Source of the DNA: JAHBNG01 sp039028975
Lineage (GTDB): Bacteria; Chloroflexota; Anaerolineae; Caldilineales; Caldilineaceae
Length of the DNA stretch: 64,000 nucleotides
Direction of reading: 5' to 3'
Assembly (NCBI GenBank): GCA_039028975.1
Contig: JBCCHB010000025.1
Coordinates: 62,001-126,000, forward strand
Below the pieces are notes generated by a model. The model was not told the origin of the DNA and did no database searches. It saw only the letters and a program-made list of their open reading frames with translations. Below, one piece after another: positions 52,753 through 60,775 of this stretch; the stretch's first letter is position 1, and each line of letters opens with the position of its first letter. Made by a program: the position numbers and the translations under genes.

Positions 52753-54000
52753 CTACCGCTCGATTATATCCCCATTTCGTAGATGAATAACTGCTTTCCA
52801 CTGTTCATCCGGCGATTGGACATGGACACCTCCTTGCCGCCAGTTGGAGAGGTAATGGACAGGGAAAGGCTCATCATAGGCCGTGTAGTAAAGCTGGCCA
52901 TCCCGGTAGAAATCTACATAGTTAATATTTTCTGGATAGAGGCTAGCCAGCCGAATCCAGCGTTGACCGTCGGTTGTCATCTCTGGCTCTACCCCTTGGA
53001 GGTAGTACTGGTCTTCAACAGGCATGGGGGACAAGTCAATCCCAATTCCTTCTGCCATGCGGCGGGCAAAGAAGAGATCCTCTCCCTTGGTAATGCCCCA
53101 ATCAGCCGGTGGTTCCTGTTTGGTCATGTTATTATAATATCCCCATGAGGTGCGTGTCTTGAAGGTAACTTCCATTTGGCCAATGGCTTGTGAATCTTCG
53201 TTGCAAACAATGGGGCGGTTCAGATTCCAACCACGCACCTTCTCGATCATGTTATAGAGTCGCTGGCGGGAGCAGCCGTTGCCGTGAATGAGAATCACAT
53301 CGCTGGCTTCCGCTATCTCCTGTTCAACCGAACCACCTTTTCCGCTACAACCTACAGGCAATCCACCCGAGGTCTGCCGCGCCAAGTCACAGAGGACGGC
53401 CACACCTTCTGGGTAGTAGAGCAATGGGTGATCCAAGAATGGCGAAATATCCTGTTCGTTGGCAATTTCAACGATGACATTCTTGTAACCTCCGTCTCGC
53501 AGAAATTGGGAAGCTGTGGTGACAGCATTGCGTACAGCCTTGCCATCCTGCAAGCGTTGGGCCTGAGAACCATAAAAATAGCTGACAATCACGACCATGC
53601 CAACAGCATCCGCAGCCTGTATCACTCGGTCCATGCGGGCCGCGTAGGCTGGATCGAGAGTCGTACCATCTCCGCCAAAGGGGTTGTTGTCGATGGTATC
53701 ATTGTCTACTGTAAAGCAGGGCCCCCCACCCTGAAAACCGACTGTAAAACCGCGCAGACCATACTCATACCATGCAGGCAATGCTGCAATGAGATCATCT
53801 GTGTGCTTCTCTGGATCAAAGATCTGACCAAAACGGTTATATCGTTCCGAGTCGGCCTTATCATCAAAGATGCCTTGGATGAAGCGGGCATTCATCAATA
53901 GGCCATGGGCATCCTCATTGCTTCCCGGGATCTCGGAATAGGTAAGCTGATCGTTGATTTTGAATTGTTCACCACTGATAGAAAGATGTGTGTTGGGCAT
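52753..54000 (-). CDS. Putative glycoside hydrolase (clan A-like TIM barrel), cytoplasmic
   Basis: 415 residues without a signal peptide. The order of elements fits a clan GH-A glycosidase: GLRGFTVGFQGG early, VVIVSYFYGSQAQRL, VIVEIANEQD with Asn181-Glu182 as possible acid/base, DVILIHGNGCSR, and RPIVCNEDSQ with Glu268 as possible nucleophile. A short beta-rich C-terminus (YPENINYVDFYRDGQLYYTAY...HVQSPDEQWKAVIHLRNG) resembles an accessory domain. The specific family was not recognised. Similar barrels occur in sugar-catabolic clusters beside dehydrogenases. It stands alone here. Confidence 0.65.
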   Translation of the reverse strand: MPNTHLSISGEQFKINDQLTYSEIPGSNEDAHGLLMNARFIQGIFDDKADSERYNRFGQIFDPEKHTDDLIAALPAWYEYGLRGFTVGFQGGGPCFTVDNDTIDNNPFGGDGTTLDPAYAARMDRVIQAADAVGMVVIVSYFYGSQAQRLQDGKAVRNAVTTASQFLRDGGYKNVIVEIANEQDISPFLDHPLLYYPEGVAVLCDLARQTSGGLPVGCSGKGGSVEQEIAEASDVILIHGNGCSRQRLYNMIEKVRGWNLNRPIVCNEDSQAIGQMEVTFKTRTSWGYYNNMTKQEPPADWGITKGEDLFFARRMAEGIGIDLSPMPVEDQYYLQGVEPEMTTDGQRWIRLASLYPENINYVDFYRDGQLYYTAYDEPFPVHYLSNWRQGGVHVQSPDEQWKAVIHLRNGDIIER

Positions 54001-54173
54001 GAGTAGGTCCTATTTTGGATATGATGAGTAAGTGCTAATTCCATGCCATGCAGTTAAGAGGGGTTAAGTAAAAAGTACATAGTGAACAGTATGTAGTCTC
54101 CATTGTAGAGACGGGGCTAAGCACTGTTGCCTGATGTCTGTTTACTATTAACTTAATGACAATGAACGCTCAT

Positions 54174-55602
54174 TTATGACTGTTGCAACCGCGCGTACTG
54201 GCTCATATATAAATCATGATAAAAATCACCCAGGTCTAGCAGCTCCTGGTGGGTGCCTCGTTCAATAATCTGATGTTCATTCACCACTAAGACTTGCTCG
54301 GCTTCGCGGATGGTACTCAGTCTGTGAACAATAACAAAGGCCGTTCGACCTTCCAACAGGTGGAGAAGCGCTTGTTGAATCTGAATCTCAGTACGGGTAT
54401 CTAAACTGCTGGTCGCCTCATCCAGAATCAGAACACTTGGGTCAGCCAGGACGGCCCGGGCAATGGCCACCAATTGTTGCTGACCTTGACTAAAGTTATT
54501 GCCCTTCTCCGATACGTTAGTCTGGTATCCTTGGGGTAGACGGCGAATAAACCAGTCCGCATTGGCTAACCGGGCGGCCTCCACAACTTCCTCATCAGTC
54601 GCATCGAGCCGCCCGTAGCGAATATTCTCCATCACTGTTCCGGTAAAGAGAAGAGACTCCTGAAGCACAATGCCTAGTGCAGCGTCTAAAAAGTAACGAT
54701 AGCTTTTTATGGGCAGCCGAGCGAGGACCTCAGCTAAAGCTCTGAGTTCAGCCTCTTCCTGCAAAGTCAAAGTTTCGGGCGTTTGACTCAGCTCTACGCT
54801 TTTGCACAGTTCCAAAAAAAGCTACTACGACTTAATGGACGATGCACTAGTTGATGGCGCAACGCATCTTGCTTTAGCTCTCGAATATCATGATAGTCCA
54901 CGAAAATCTGACCATCCGTAACATCATAAAAGCGACTTAGCAAGCTGATGATCGTTGTCTTTCCGGCGCCAGTTGGACCGACCAGAGCGATGGTTTCACC
55001 TGGCTTGGCCTCGAATGTAACCTCTTTAAGTACAGGATTGTCCTTCTGGAAAAGAGGGGTTGTGCTGTTGGGATAAGAATCCGCAAAATAATGGATGCAA
55101 TCACCAGCAATACTATGACAATTAACGAAAGCTGCCAGTTCGTCCAGATCATCATGACCAAGCTGCCAAAGACCATCAAGGAGAGACGTAAAATCAGGGC
55201 TAGATTGGCGCTAGAAAACATACGTAGGGTATCCACGTCGCTAGAGATCCGGGTCATCAGCCTCCCCGTGGGCATCTGATCTAAATTGGCAAAGGAGAGG
55301 GACTGAATGTGAGAAAAGAGGGCATTCCGCAGATCAAAGGCAATCCATTGGGATAGGGTTGCTCGGCACCAACCTTGGGCGAAGGCCATGGAGGCACCAA
55401 TAAATGAGATACCAAACAGAATGGCACCGCCTCTCCATACCACTGACATGCTCTCCGCCCGAATCCCTTCATCGATCATGTATTGGAGGATACGAGGCAC
55501 CGCCAGCTCCATCAAAACGGGCAGCATCCCCGTAACGATTCCACCGATGGCCACCCATCGATAGGGATACATAAAGTAAGCTAATTTTTTTAGAGAGATC
55601 AT
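54174..55602 (-). pseudogene. Decayed ABC exporter (MsbA/MDR type)
   Basis: The start at ATG 55602 encodes membrane segments and coupling helices (LKKLAYFMYPYRWVAIGGIV, AFDLRNALFSHIQSLSFANLDQMPTGRLMTRISSDVDTLRMF). After ...IASIILRILIPTAQPLF the sequence jumps, with a frameshift, to QKDNPVLKEVTFEAKPGETIALVGPTGAGKTT, so about 180 residues (the rest of the transmembrane domain and the start of the ATPase) are deleted. Within the ATPase domain, RHQL and GIVLQESLLF are separated by a 169-bp insertion (54678-54846) that brings a stop. The end retains signature FSQGQQQLVAIARA, Walker B VLILDEATSSLD and the switch His. It cannot make a working exporter. Confidence 0.93.
54678..54846. mobile_element. 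169-bp MITE-like insertion with CTAG target duplication
   Basis: The element starts TGCAGCGTCTAAAAAGT and ends, on the other strand, TGCATCGTCCATTAAGT. These terminal inverted repeats match imperfectly over about 34 bases and share AGCTTTTT further in. CTAG flanks both sides (54674-54677 and 54847-54850). Removing the element and one CTAG restores the ABC ATPase frame exactly (RHQLGIVLQ). A 4-base duplication of YTAR form is known for the IS5 subgroup, so an IS5-type transposase may have moved it. It has no transposase gene of its own. Confidence 0.88.
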
Positions 55603-55771
55603 AAGATAGAGTCTACATCATTTATTTGAAAATGACAAAGAGATTGGAAATTATGGGGAAGGAGGAAGGGGTCTAACGATCCGGTGGTCAATGGTCTGAT
55701 GGTCTAGTGGTCCTTAGTCGCTAGTCTCTCGGCTTATCCCTGTAAAGACGAGGCTAAGCCGACCAATCGAT

Positions 55772-56920
55772 CTACTGACCATAAATCTTCTTGGCCCGTT
55801 CATTGTAGAAGGAGGGGGCGCTCGGGCCTGCTAGGCGGATGGCTGCGTCGATAGCTTCTTTTGCCTCGGTTGTTCGGCCTGTTAAATGGTAGGCCCAGGC
55901 AGCATCCACATAGGCTTTGTGGTTTTCGGGGAAATGGGAGACCAGGACTGCGAAGCGAGTTGCGGTCAATTCGATGTCATCCAGATCGCGAGCGTTGACG
56001 GCATAAGCGTGCCGATAGCCATAGGATTCAGGATTCCGAGCAATGGCTTGCTCGAACCACCGATCTGCACGCCCAAATTCACCGCTCTGGGCTAGTAGTC
56101 GACCGATTGCAAAATAGCCTTCAGGCCGGTCTGGGGCCATTTCAACCGCTTGCTGATAGTCGCCCATGATAGTGCTGATAGCATCTCCGCGCGCCAGTTT
56201 GGCATCAGCCAGCCGTAACAGCGTTGTGGCATTTCTAGGTTCTATTCCTAGCGTATATTCATAAATGGCAATGGCATCGTCCCATCGTTCCTCAGAGCGG
56301 TAGATTTGTCCTAGCAAGTGAAGCCAACCCGTTGCTTCATTGGCATAGGGATACTCTACTAAGACTCTACGAAGCAGTGCCTCTGCTTCGCTTGGCTCCT
56401 TTACCTCTCGCCAGAGGAACTGGGCAAATGCTTGGGCACTATCCTGTGGATCCAATTCTGTTGCCCATTCATAGGCTTGTCTAGCTGTAGATAGATCGCC
56501 AGCCTGGGTGGCTTTTTCTGCGGCTCCCTTTAAGGATTTTACGTCTTCAATATCACGCCAAATCGCAAATGCCTGATCTCGATCCCCGGCGGCTTCAAGC
56601 AGGGTGCCATAGAGCCGGAGCGTAAAGTTGCGAAAGAACGGGGATGGAAAGACCGTAGCACCTATCAATGGCTCGAGCTTCTCTTGCGAGTGGGTTAGTT
56701 CATCTGCCAGAAATGCGTCTTGGGCCTGCCACAAAGCGATGTTGGGAAAACGGTCTCCCGATGAAGATATCTGTTCTGCGGAAACGCTTGCTGTATCTTG
56801 CCATAAGTAACGTAAAGACCAAAGATTTCTCTCTGCACCACCTCGTGCCCAAATTAGCCCAATGATCAACACCAATAGAGCGATATAGTTATGTGCTTGA
56901 TTACGGATATGTGTCATCAT
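55772..56920 (-). CDS. Membrane-anchored TPR protein
   Basis: 382 residues. One N-terminal membrane segment (about 10-26, HNYIALLVLIIGLIWARGG) is followed by a helical domain of TPR units from about 95 (LYGTLLEAAGDRDQAFAIW, AEKATQAGDLSTARQAYEWATEL, LGQIYRSEERWDDAIAIYEYTLGI, AIGRLLAQSGEFGRADRWFEQAI, AWAYHLTGRTTEAKEAIDAAI). It is probably a scaffold in an envelope-associated complex; no partner is evident. Downstream (55726-55761) a TCGGCTTA/TAAGCCGA hairpin could terminate the transcript. Two nested family A elements lie upstream. Confidence 0.88.
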   Translation of the reverse strand: MMTHIRNQAHNYIALLVLIIGLIWARGGAERNLWSLRYLWQDTASVSAEQISSSGDRFPNIALWQAQDAFLADELTHSQEKLEPLIGATVFPSPFFRNFTLRLYGTLLEAAGDRDQAFAIWRDIEDVKSLKGAAEKATQAGDLSTARQAYEWATELDPQDSAQAFAQFLWREVKEPSEAEALLRRVLVEYPYANEATGWLHLLGQIYRSEERWDDAIAIYEYTLGIEPRNATTLLRLADAKLARGDAISTIMGDYQQAVEMAPDRPEGYFAIGRLLAQSGEFGRADRWFEQAIARNPESYGYRHAYAVNARDLDDIELTATRFAVLVSHFPENHKAYVDAAWAYHLTGRTTEAKEAIDAAIRLAGPSAPSFYNERAKKIYGQ

Positions 56921-56949
56921 ATTAACAATAAAATGCTGCTCTACTAAAA

Positions 56950-57112
56950 TGTGGTCGTTTTGAAAACTGAGGTTTTCTGAAGCTCTATACTGCGTTGGAT
57001 TTCAAAATCGTAGTTTTCCTAAGCTCTATCAGAGACCCCAAACTACGGTTTTGAAACGAAGCTGAGTACAAAAGGAAGACAAAACATCTGCCTTCAAAAG
57101 GGGCGGAGTATA
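56950..57112. repeat. Nested pair of family A elements
   Basis: An inner complete copy (56986-57070, from TATACTGCG to GCTGAGTACA, arms AAAATCGTAGTTTT and AAACTACGGTTTT) is flanked by the left half of another copy (56950-56985, GTGGTCGTTTTGAAAACTG) and its right half (about 57093-57112, TTCAAAAGGGGCGGAGTATA). The inner copy appears to have inserted into the outer one, which is good evidence of past mobility. Confidence 0.75.
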
Positions 57113-57181
57113 ATATTCAGTTGGCGTTTACTATATCACGAGATGAATCATCCAATTGTGACAGCACCCTGACAGCCATTG

Positions 57182-58156
57182 CTATGGCAGACTTGCTTGC
57201 GCAATTCGTTGTTGGGCCAATTGACAATATTCCTCCACAATGTCATAGCCAATGTAGTGACGATCAGCCTGATGAGCCGCCACACAGGTAGTCCCCGATC
57301 CACTAAAGGGATCGAGGACAACATCTCCTGTGTACGAATATAAGCGGATCACTCTGTCTGCCAAAGCCACTGGAAAGGGCGCAGGGTGTCCAATCCTTCG
57401 CGCCGATTCTGGTGCAATTTCCCAAATCGAGAGGGTTGCTTCCAGAAAGTCATCCCGCTCGATATCCGACGTACCCTTATCCGGACGACGAAAATCTTCT
57501 TTGGTAAAGACGAGCAAATATTCATGGAGATCTCTCAGCCTGGGTGCCCGAGCGCTCATCCAACTTCCCCAGGCGCAGCTGCCATTCGCTCCTTTGCCCT
57601 TCTGCCAGATAACCTCGCCCATGGGCAAAAATCCCAGTTCGCCATGAATGGCATAGTAGTAAGCATGGAGGGGAATATATGGTTTTCGGCCCAAGTTGGC
57701 AATGTTAATCACATAGCGCCCACCTGGCTTGAGCACCCGATAGACTTCCGCACCTACTTGCTGAATAAAGGCTAAATAACTCTGTAGATCGTCATCTTGA
57801 TCATACTCTTTGCCCACATTATATGGCGGTGAGGTAAAGGCCAAGCCAACGCTACTGTCGGGAACCTGTACCATATCGGTGGCAGAATGTTGATAGATGG
57901 TATCTGCCCAAGTCTCTAGGGGGGCAGGTGGCACGGAACGAGTAAGGGGTCTTTCTTCGTAATGAAGAAGATTTTCTCTGGTGAGTGCATCTGATGATAG
58001 CGCCTTAGACGCGCCACCTCCTTGATGATTACTATGTTTGTTGTCAAGTGGGCCAGCAGTTTCGTTGCTATGTGTTCCGTATATGTTGCGGGCGTAGAAT
58101 GCACTCGCATTGTGTCCTTCTCGCCGCGATGCTCCATAGGATGAGGTTTGTGTCAT
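57182..58156 (-). CDS. Orphan N6/N4 DNA methyltransferase (beta-type motif order)
   Basis: 324 residues. Motif IV is FTSPPYNVG (about 110-118) and motif I is DPFSGSGTTCVAAHQ (about 280-294); this order is the beta class of amino-methyltransferases. VLKPGGRYVINIANLG lies between. A helical N-terminal extension of about 85 residues contains SRREGHNASAFYARN, which may bind DNA. No restriction endonuclease gene is nearby, so it is treated as an orphan that may act in regulation or replication. Its ATG overlaps the stop of the upstream MFS-HEAT gene (ATGA, 58153-58156), so both are translated from one message. Target sequence unknown. Confidence 0.92.
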   Translation of the reverse strand: MTQTSSYGASRREGHNASAFYARNIYGTHSNETAGPLDNKHSNHQGGGASKALSSDALTRENLLHYEERPLTRSVPPAPLETWADTIYQHSATDMVQVPDSSVGLAFTSPPYNVGKEYDQDDDLQSYLAFIQQVGAEVYRVLKPGGRYVINIANLGRKPYIPLHAYYYAIHGELGFLPMGEVIWQKGKGANGSCAWGSWMSARAPRLRDLHEYLLVFTKEDFRRPDKGTSDIERDDFLEATLSIWEIAPESARRIGHPAPFPVALADRVIRLYSYTGDVVLDPFSGSGTTCVAAHQADRHYIGYDIVEEYCQLAQQRIAQASLP

Positions 58157-60489
58157 GATTCCAACTCTGCATGAATGGTGTGGAAAGTTAATAATAGATA
58201 CTCTCTTCGCTGACCGCGGCTGACGGCAAATTGATTACAGCATGCATTCAGGATGATCCGCCCCGGTGTTAGCTCTTCATCTTCTATTCCGTTCTCTAGT
58301 AACTGCTGAGCAAAGTCCGCTAGAATCGCAACCCCTTCATCTAATTCTTCGCGGGCAAACTTCTCCGCACAAGTGAGGAGGAGATCAGGTTCAATCTCTC
58401 TTAGGTCATCTGGGTGCTGTGTCACTTTTTTTGTTGCTAAGCGATGCAAAGCGGTCAGAGCATGGGAAAAGGCCGTTCCTTGGTCTTGACGGGTTTGGCG
58501 CTGAATCTGGATAAAGTAATTTTCATTGCCTACCACACGGCACAAAGCCAACGCCAATTCTAGCTGAATGGCCAAATCTGTTGTCTCACTTAAAAATTTG
58601 AGCATCTCATCCAGAGAGGCTTCATCCCGCATTTTGCCTAATGCGGATGCATAAGCCATCCGCAACCCGGGGTCATTTTGTCGGGGATCACCTTCTTGGT
58701 TGTGAAACCGTTGGCGTAAGACGGGAAGAGAGCTGAAATCCTGTAGGGTTCCTAATGCTCGGGCAGAATGGGCCTGGATCGAACGAAATGGCGCGCTCAA
58801 CCCATTCTGCAGCCCCTCAATAGCCCCTGGGTCACCAATGCGACCCAATGCCCACGCCGCCACTACGCTTAGCGCTGGCGTTCCATCTGCCAATATGCTG
58901 AGCAGCGCATCCCTTAATCGACTATCTGGCTGCATACGAGAGATAGCAACGATAGCCTCAAATCGCACATTAAAGCGAGGATCAGCAAGGGCATCCAGCA
59001 GCTCATCCACCGTCATCAGGCTGCGGGCCTGTCCCAAACGTTCTGTATGATAGATCGCGGCATCCTCACTACGCACAAAGCTGTATCGAATCAGCGAGCT
59101 CATGGCCAAGAAGGGATTCCCGCGGAAAAAGATACCTAAAAATTGGCCCATATTTAAGGCATCGTCGGTATAAATCCGGCGCAAGATAATCAATGCAACC
59201 GCAGGACAGATGATGCCAATGAGAAAGAGAGGTAAGAAGGGATGAACGATCGTAGCTGTATCCCCAGGCACGATTGGCAGAACCTGCTGGAAGATGTCCA
59301 AAATACGCCCACTGAACAGCTGGCTCAGCCCTCCGATGATGCCAATAACAGAAAAATAGAGGGCCATATAATCGGATTTTTTGTCAGGGGGTACTACACC
59401 CACAAAGAGTAAACGTACAGAGCCGATAGCCCACCCCATTTCGGCAACACCGCCAATGGCTACAATGACCAACGCTGCAGGTAGGCGGCTAAAGGGTAAT
59501 AGCGGGAGCGCCACCAATAGCCCAGCCAGGAGCACCTTCAAGACGAGTCCCGAAAGCATGATTGGTTTGCTACCGTAACGATCAGCTGCCCAGCCCCAAA
59601 GAAAACTTGTGAGCATAGCACCCAGTAAGGTGCCCGTTTGCAGATAGACGACTGCTGAGGTCGCGAGTCCGATGACCTCTTGCATAAAAAGAGGGATAAA
59701 TGAGTTCAGTGGCGTTGTGGCAATGACTACTAAGCCTGCACCAATGAGGTAGCGACGAAAATCCTGATCAGCCAGGGCGGTTGTCAGGTCACGCTGCTGT
59801 TTGCGTTCTGCATCCACTGTGGAGAGCGCTTTACCACCACCGGCCCGAGCCATCAGCCATGCTGAAAGTAACCCTACAGCGACGCCAACAGCCAACAGAA
59901 TCATATAGCCTGTTAGACCAGAGGTTCTACCCAGAACCGTACCTGCAATCGCTACGGCTACAATGCCCAGAAGTGTGGCAAAGATATTATTTGTAGCGGT
60001 AAACTTGCCTTGTACACTATTCGGCACAATCTCCTGCATCCAAGGGAATCGTCCCGTTTCGGCAACCGCTCTACTTAAGGAAAAGAGTGCAGTAATGCCA
60101 GCCACGAAGAGAAATGCTAGCTGAGGACTGCTCATGACAACCCAAGGCGTTAACAAAAGCAAAGCCGTAATAAATTTGCGTATTGTCCAGAAGGTGACGA
60201 AAGTGCGTTTATAACCGAATTGGGCCACCCAGGGCGCCACAAATAAGGCAATTAATCCTGCAAACGGTGTAAATGATAGGACAAAGCCAATATCACTCTT
60301 GCTAAAGCCCAGCTCATCGAGGAAAAGAACAAAGACTGTTCCGAAAAAAGTGAACTGAACAAAGATCGTATTGGCGGCATTGGATGCTACAACCCAAGGC
60401 AAGCTGCTCAACTTTTCCACAGTTGTCAGCTCGCCAGAAGCACTAGAGCCTGGGTTCGCTGCCAACCCAGGCTTAGGTGATGCGGTCAT
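58153..60489 (-). CDS. MFS transporter fused to C-terminal HEAT repeats
   Basis: 778 residues. The first 430 or so contain about 12 membrane segments in the major-facilitator pattern (for example FGTVFVLFLDELGFSKSDIGFVLSF, AVVYLQTGTLLGAMLTSFLWGWAADRYGSKPIML with the RxGxKP-like loop). After a link (about 430-505) come helical repeats (LLDALADPRFNVRFEAIVAISRM, ALSVVAAWALGRIGDPGAIEGLQNGL, AHSARALGTLQDFSSLPVL, LRMAYASALGKMRDEASLDEML), which are HEAT/PBS-lyase-like. Ordinary MFS proteins are about 400 residues. The cytoplasmic repeats probably bind a partner or regulate transport. Substrate unknown. First gene of a two-gene unit with the methyltransferase. Confidence 0.92.
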   Translation of the reverse strand: MTASPKPGLAANPGSSASGELTTVEKLSSLPWVVASNAANTIFVQFTFFGTVFVLFLDELGFSKSDIGFVLSFTPFAGLIALFVAPWVAQFGYKRTFVTFWTIRKFITALLLLTPWVVMSSPQLAFLFVAGITALFSLSRAVAETGRFPWMQEIVPNSVQGKFTATNNIFATLLGIVAVAIAGTVLGRTSGLTGYMILLAVGVAVGLLSAWLMARAGGGKALSTVDAERKQQRDLTTALADQDFRRYLIGAGLVVIATTPLNSFIPLFMQEVIGLATSAVVYLQTGTLLGAMLTSFLWGWAADRYGSKPIMLSGLVLKVLLAGLLVALPLLPFSRLPAALVIVAIGGVAEMGWAIGSVRLLFVGVVPPDKKSDYMALYFSVIGIIGGLSQLFSGRILDIFQQVLPIVPGDTATIVHPFLPLFLIGIICPAVALIILRRIYTDDALNMGQFLGIFFRGNPFLAMSSLIRYSFVRSEDAAIYHTERLGQARSLMTVDELLDALADPRFNVRFEAIVAISRMQPDSRLRDALLSILADGTPALSVVAAWALGRIGDPGAIEGLQNGLSAPFRSIQAHSARALGTLQDFSSLPVLRQRFHNQEGDPRQNDPGLRMAYASALGKMRDEASLDEMLKFLSETTDLAIQLELALALCRVVGNENYFIQIQRQTRQDQGTAFSHALTALHRLATKKVTQHPDDLREIEPDLLLTCAEKFAREELDEGVAILADFAQQLLENGIEDEELTPGRIILNACCNQFAVSRGQRREYLLLTFHTIHAELES

Positions 60490-60671
60490 ATGATTGATTC
60501 ATTTCAATGTCAGTAAAGAAGGGCCCTTATCATTTGATAAAGGCAATTGCATTGTATTGTATCCTTCAAGAGCCGAAATGTCTATTTGCAGATCCATATC
60601 GTATCGTTGCCGACACACTTTTTCAATGGTATACTGCGGATTGGCTCAAAATAGCACACGAAATTGAACCC

Positions 60672-60764
60672 TTTAGCCCGTCGGAAAGGTTTTGTCCCGG
60701 CATTTGTTCAGACTACTCCAGGGAATTTCTAAATGCAAGGACAAGATTCTCCTGGCCATCTATA
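60672..60764. repeat. Family C palindromic element, copy 4
   Basis: Left arm CGGAAAGGTTTTGTCCCGG; right end GGACAAGATTCTCCTGGCCA then TCTATA. It is in the opposite orientation to copies 2 and 3. It occupies the last part of the 286-base gap before the aminotransferase gene, and its right end lies 11 bases before ATG 60776, overlapping the leader. The rest of the gap (60490-60671) shows nothing recognisable. Confidence 0.7.
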
Positions 60765-60775
60765 ATGGAGCATCT

